A stretch of DNA of 64,000 nt from Cruorifilaria tuberocauda. Its lineage: Eukaryota; Nematoda; Chromadorea; Rhabditida; Onchocercidae. Both the position numbers and the translations under genes were made by a program. This document shows, in pieces, positions 63,904-64,000 of this stretch (within the stretch, counting starts at the first letter, position 1; the number at the start of each line of letters is the position of its first letter). The notes under the pieces were generated by a model that was not told the DNA's origin, did not search any database, and saw only the letters and a list, made by a program, of their open reading frames with translations. The DNA lies in the NCBI GenBank assembly GCA_013365365.1, contig JABVXU010000222.1, positions 1 through 64,000 on the forward strand. The letters run 5' to 3'.

Positions 63904-64000
63904 CTACAAAACCATTTTTTTTAACTTTCTTAGTATAAATATCGAATAAAGTGAAACAATGGTGGAAAACTTCATGAACCGATTTAATTTCCAAACAAAT

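Noticed and set aside
1..64000. CRISPR arrays, bacterial (Wolbachia-like) inserts and intact transposons
   Set aside because: No regularly spaced repeats, no long uninterrupted bacterial-type reading frames and no transposase or reverse transcriptase motifs were seen.

Overview
The window reads as nuclear DNA of a nematode, most likely a filarial (clade III) worm. It is AT-rich. Its genes are cut into short exons of about 60-340 bases with mostly TTTCAG-type acceptors, and the products include nematode muscle and axon LIM proteins. I rebuilt exon chains by hand, requiring reading phase to match at every junction. Nine of them are recognisable or plausible complete genes and one runs off the right edge. 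No rRNA, tRNA, CRISPR array, operon of bacterial type or intact transposon was seen. Species is an inference; no lineage-specific sequence was available to me.

Layout, left to right. 1-7554: gene-poor, with one dead Ras/Rap exon. 7555-20488 (+): an ALP/Enigma gene (alp-1-like; PDZ plus four LIM domains; 15 exons, 603 residues) whose largest intron holds broken coding debris. 20776-29448 (-): four genes on one strand, in transcription order diacylglycerol kinase epsilon, a small nuclear-looking protein, an RNase P subunit of the Rpp14 type, and 3-ketodihydrosphingosine reductase. The last two are close enough, with a good trans-splice acceptor between them, to be a small operon. 31983-34911 (+): a compact TAF4 subunit of TFIID. 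38804-39291 (+): a small signal-peptide protein of unknown family. 40300-45198 (+): the GPI inositol-deacylase PGAP1. 46819-50641 (-): the CCCH zinc-finger protein Unkempt. 53518-55766 (+): the KDEL receptor. 56463-56890 (+): a frameshifted MAPEG (microsomal glutathione transferase-like) relic. 59336 to beyond 64000 (-): UNC-115/abLIM, with LIM domains, a linker and a villin headpiece; its N-terminus lies off the window.

Themes. The two flanking genes are actin-associated LIM proteins. Several of the others act in the ER/Golgi membrane system (ketosphinganine reduction, diacylglycerol phosphorylation, GPI-anchor deacylation, KDEL retrieval). TAF4, the Rpp14-like subunit and Unkempt act in transcription, RNA processing and translation control. 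Nothing shows that these genes are co-regulated beyond the possible Rpp14-KDSR pair.

The most interesting signals are: a perfect hairpin that buries one of two competing 3' splice sites in the ALP/Enigma gene, where the choice of site would decide between a one-LIM and a four-LIM protein; a frame-proven Rpp14 candidate; two GC-AG introns; a pre-miRNA-sized, almost perfect hairpin at 38600-38667; an Unkempt protein whose terminal RING appears to be reduced to a short cysteine tail; and relics of Ras/Rap and MAPEG genes.
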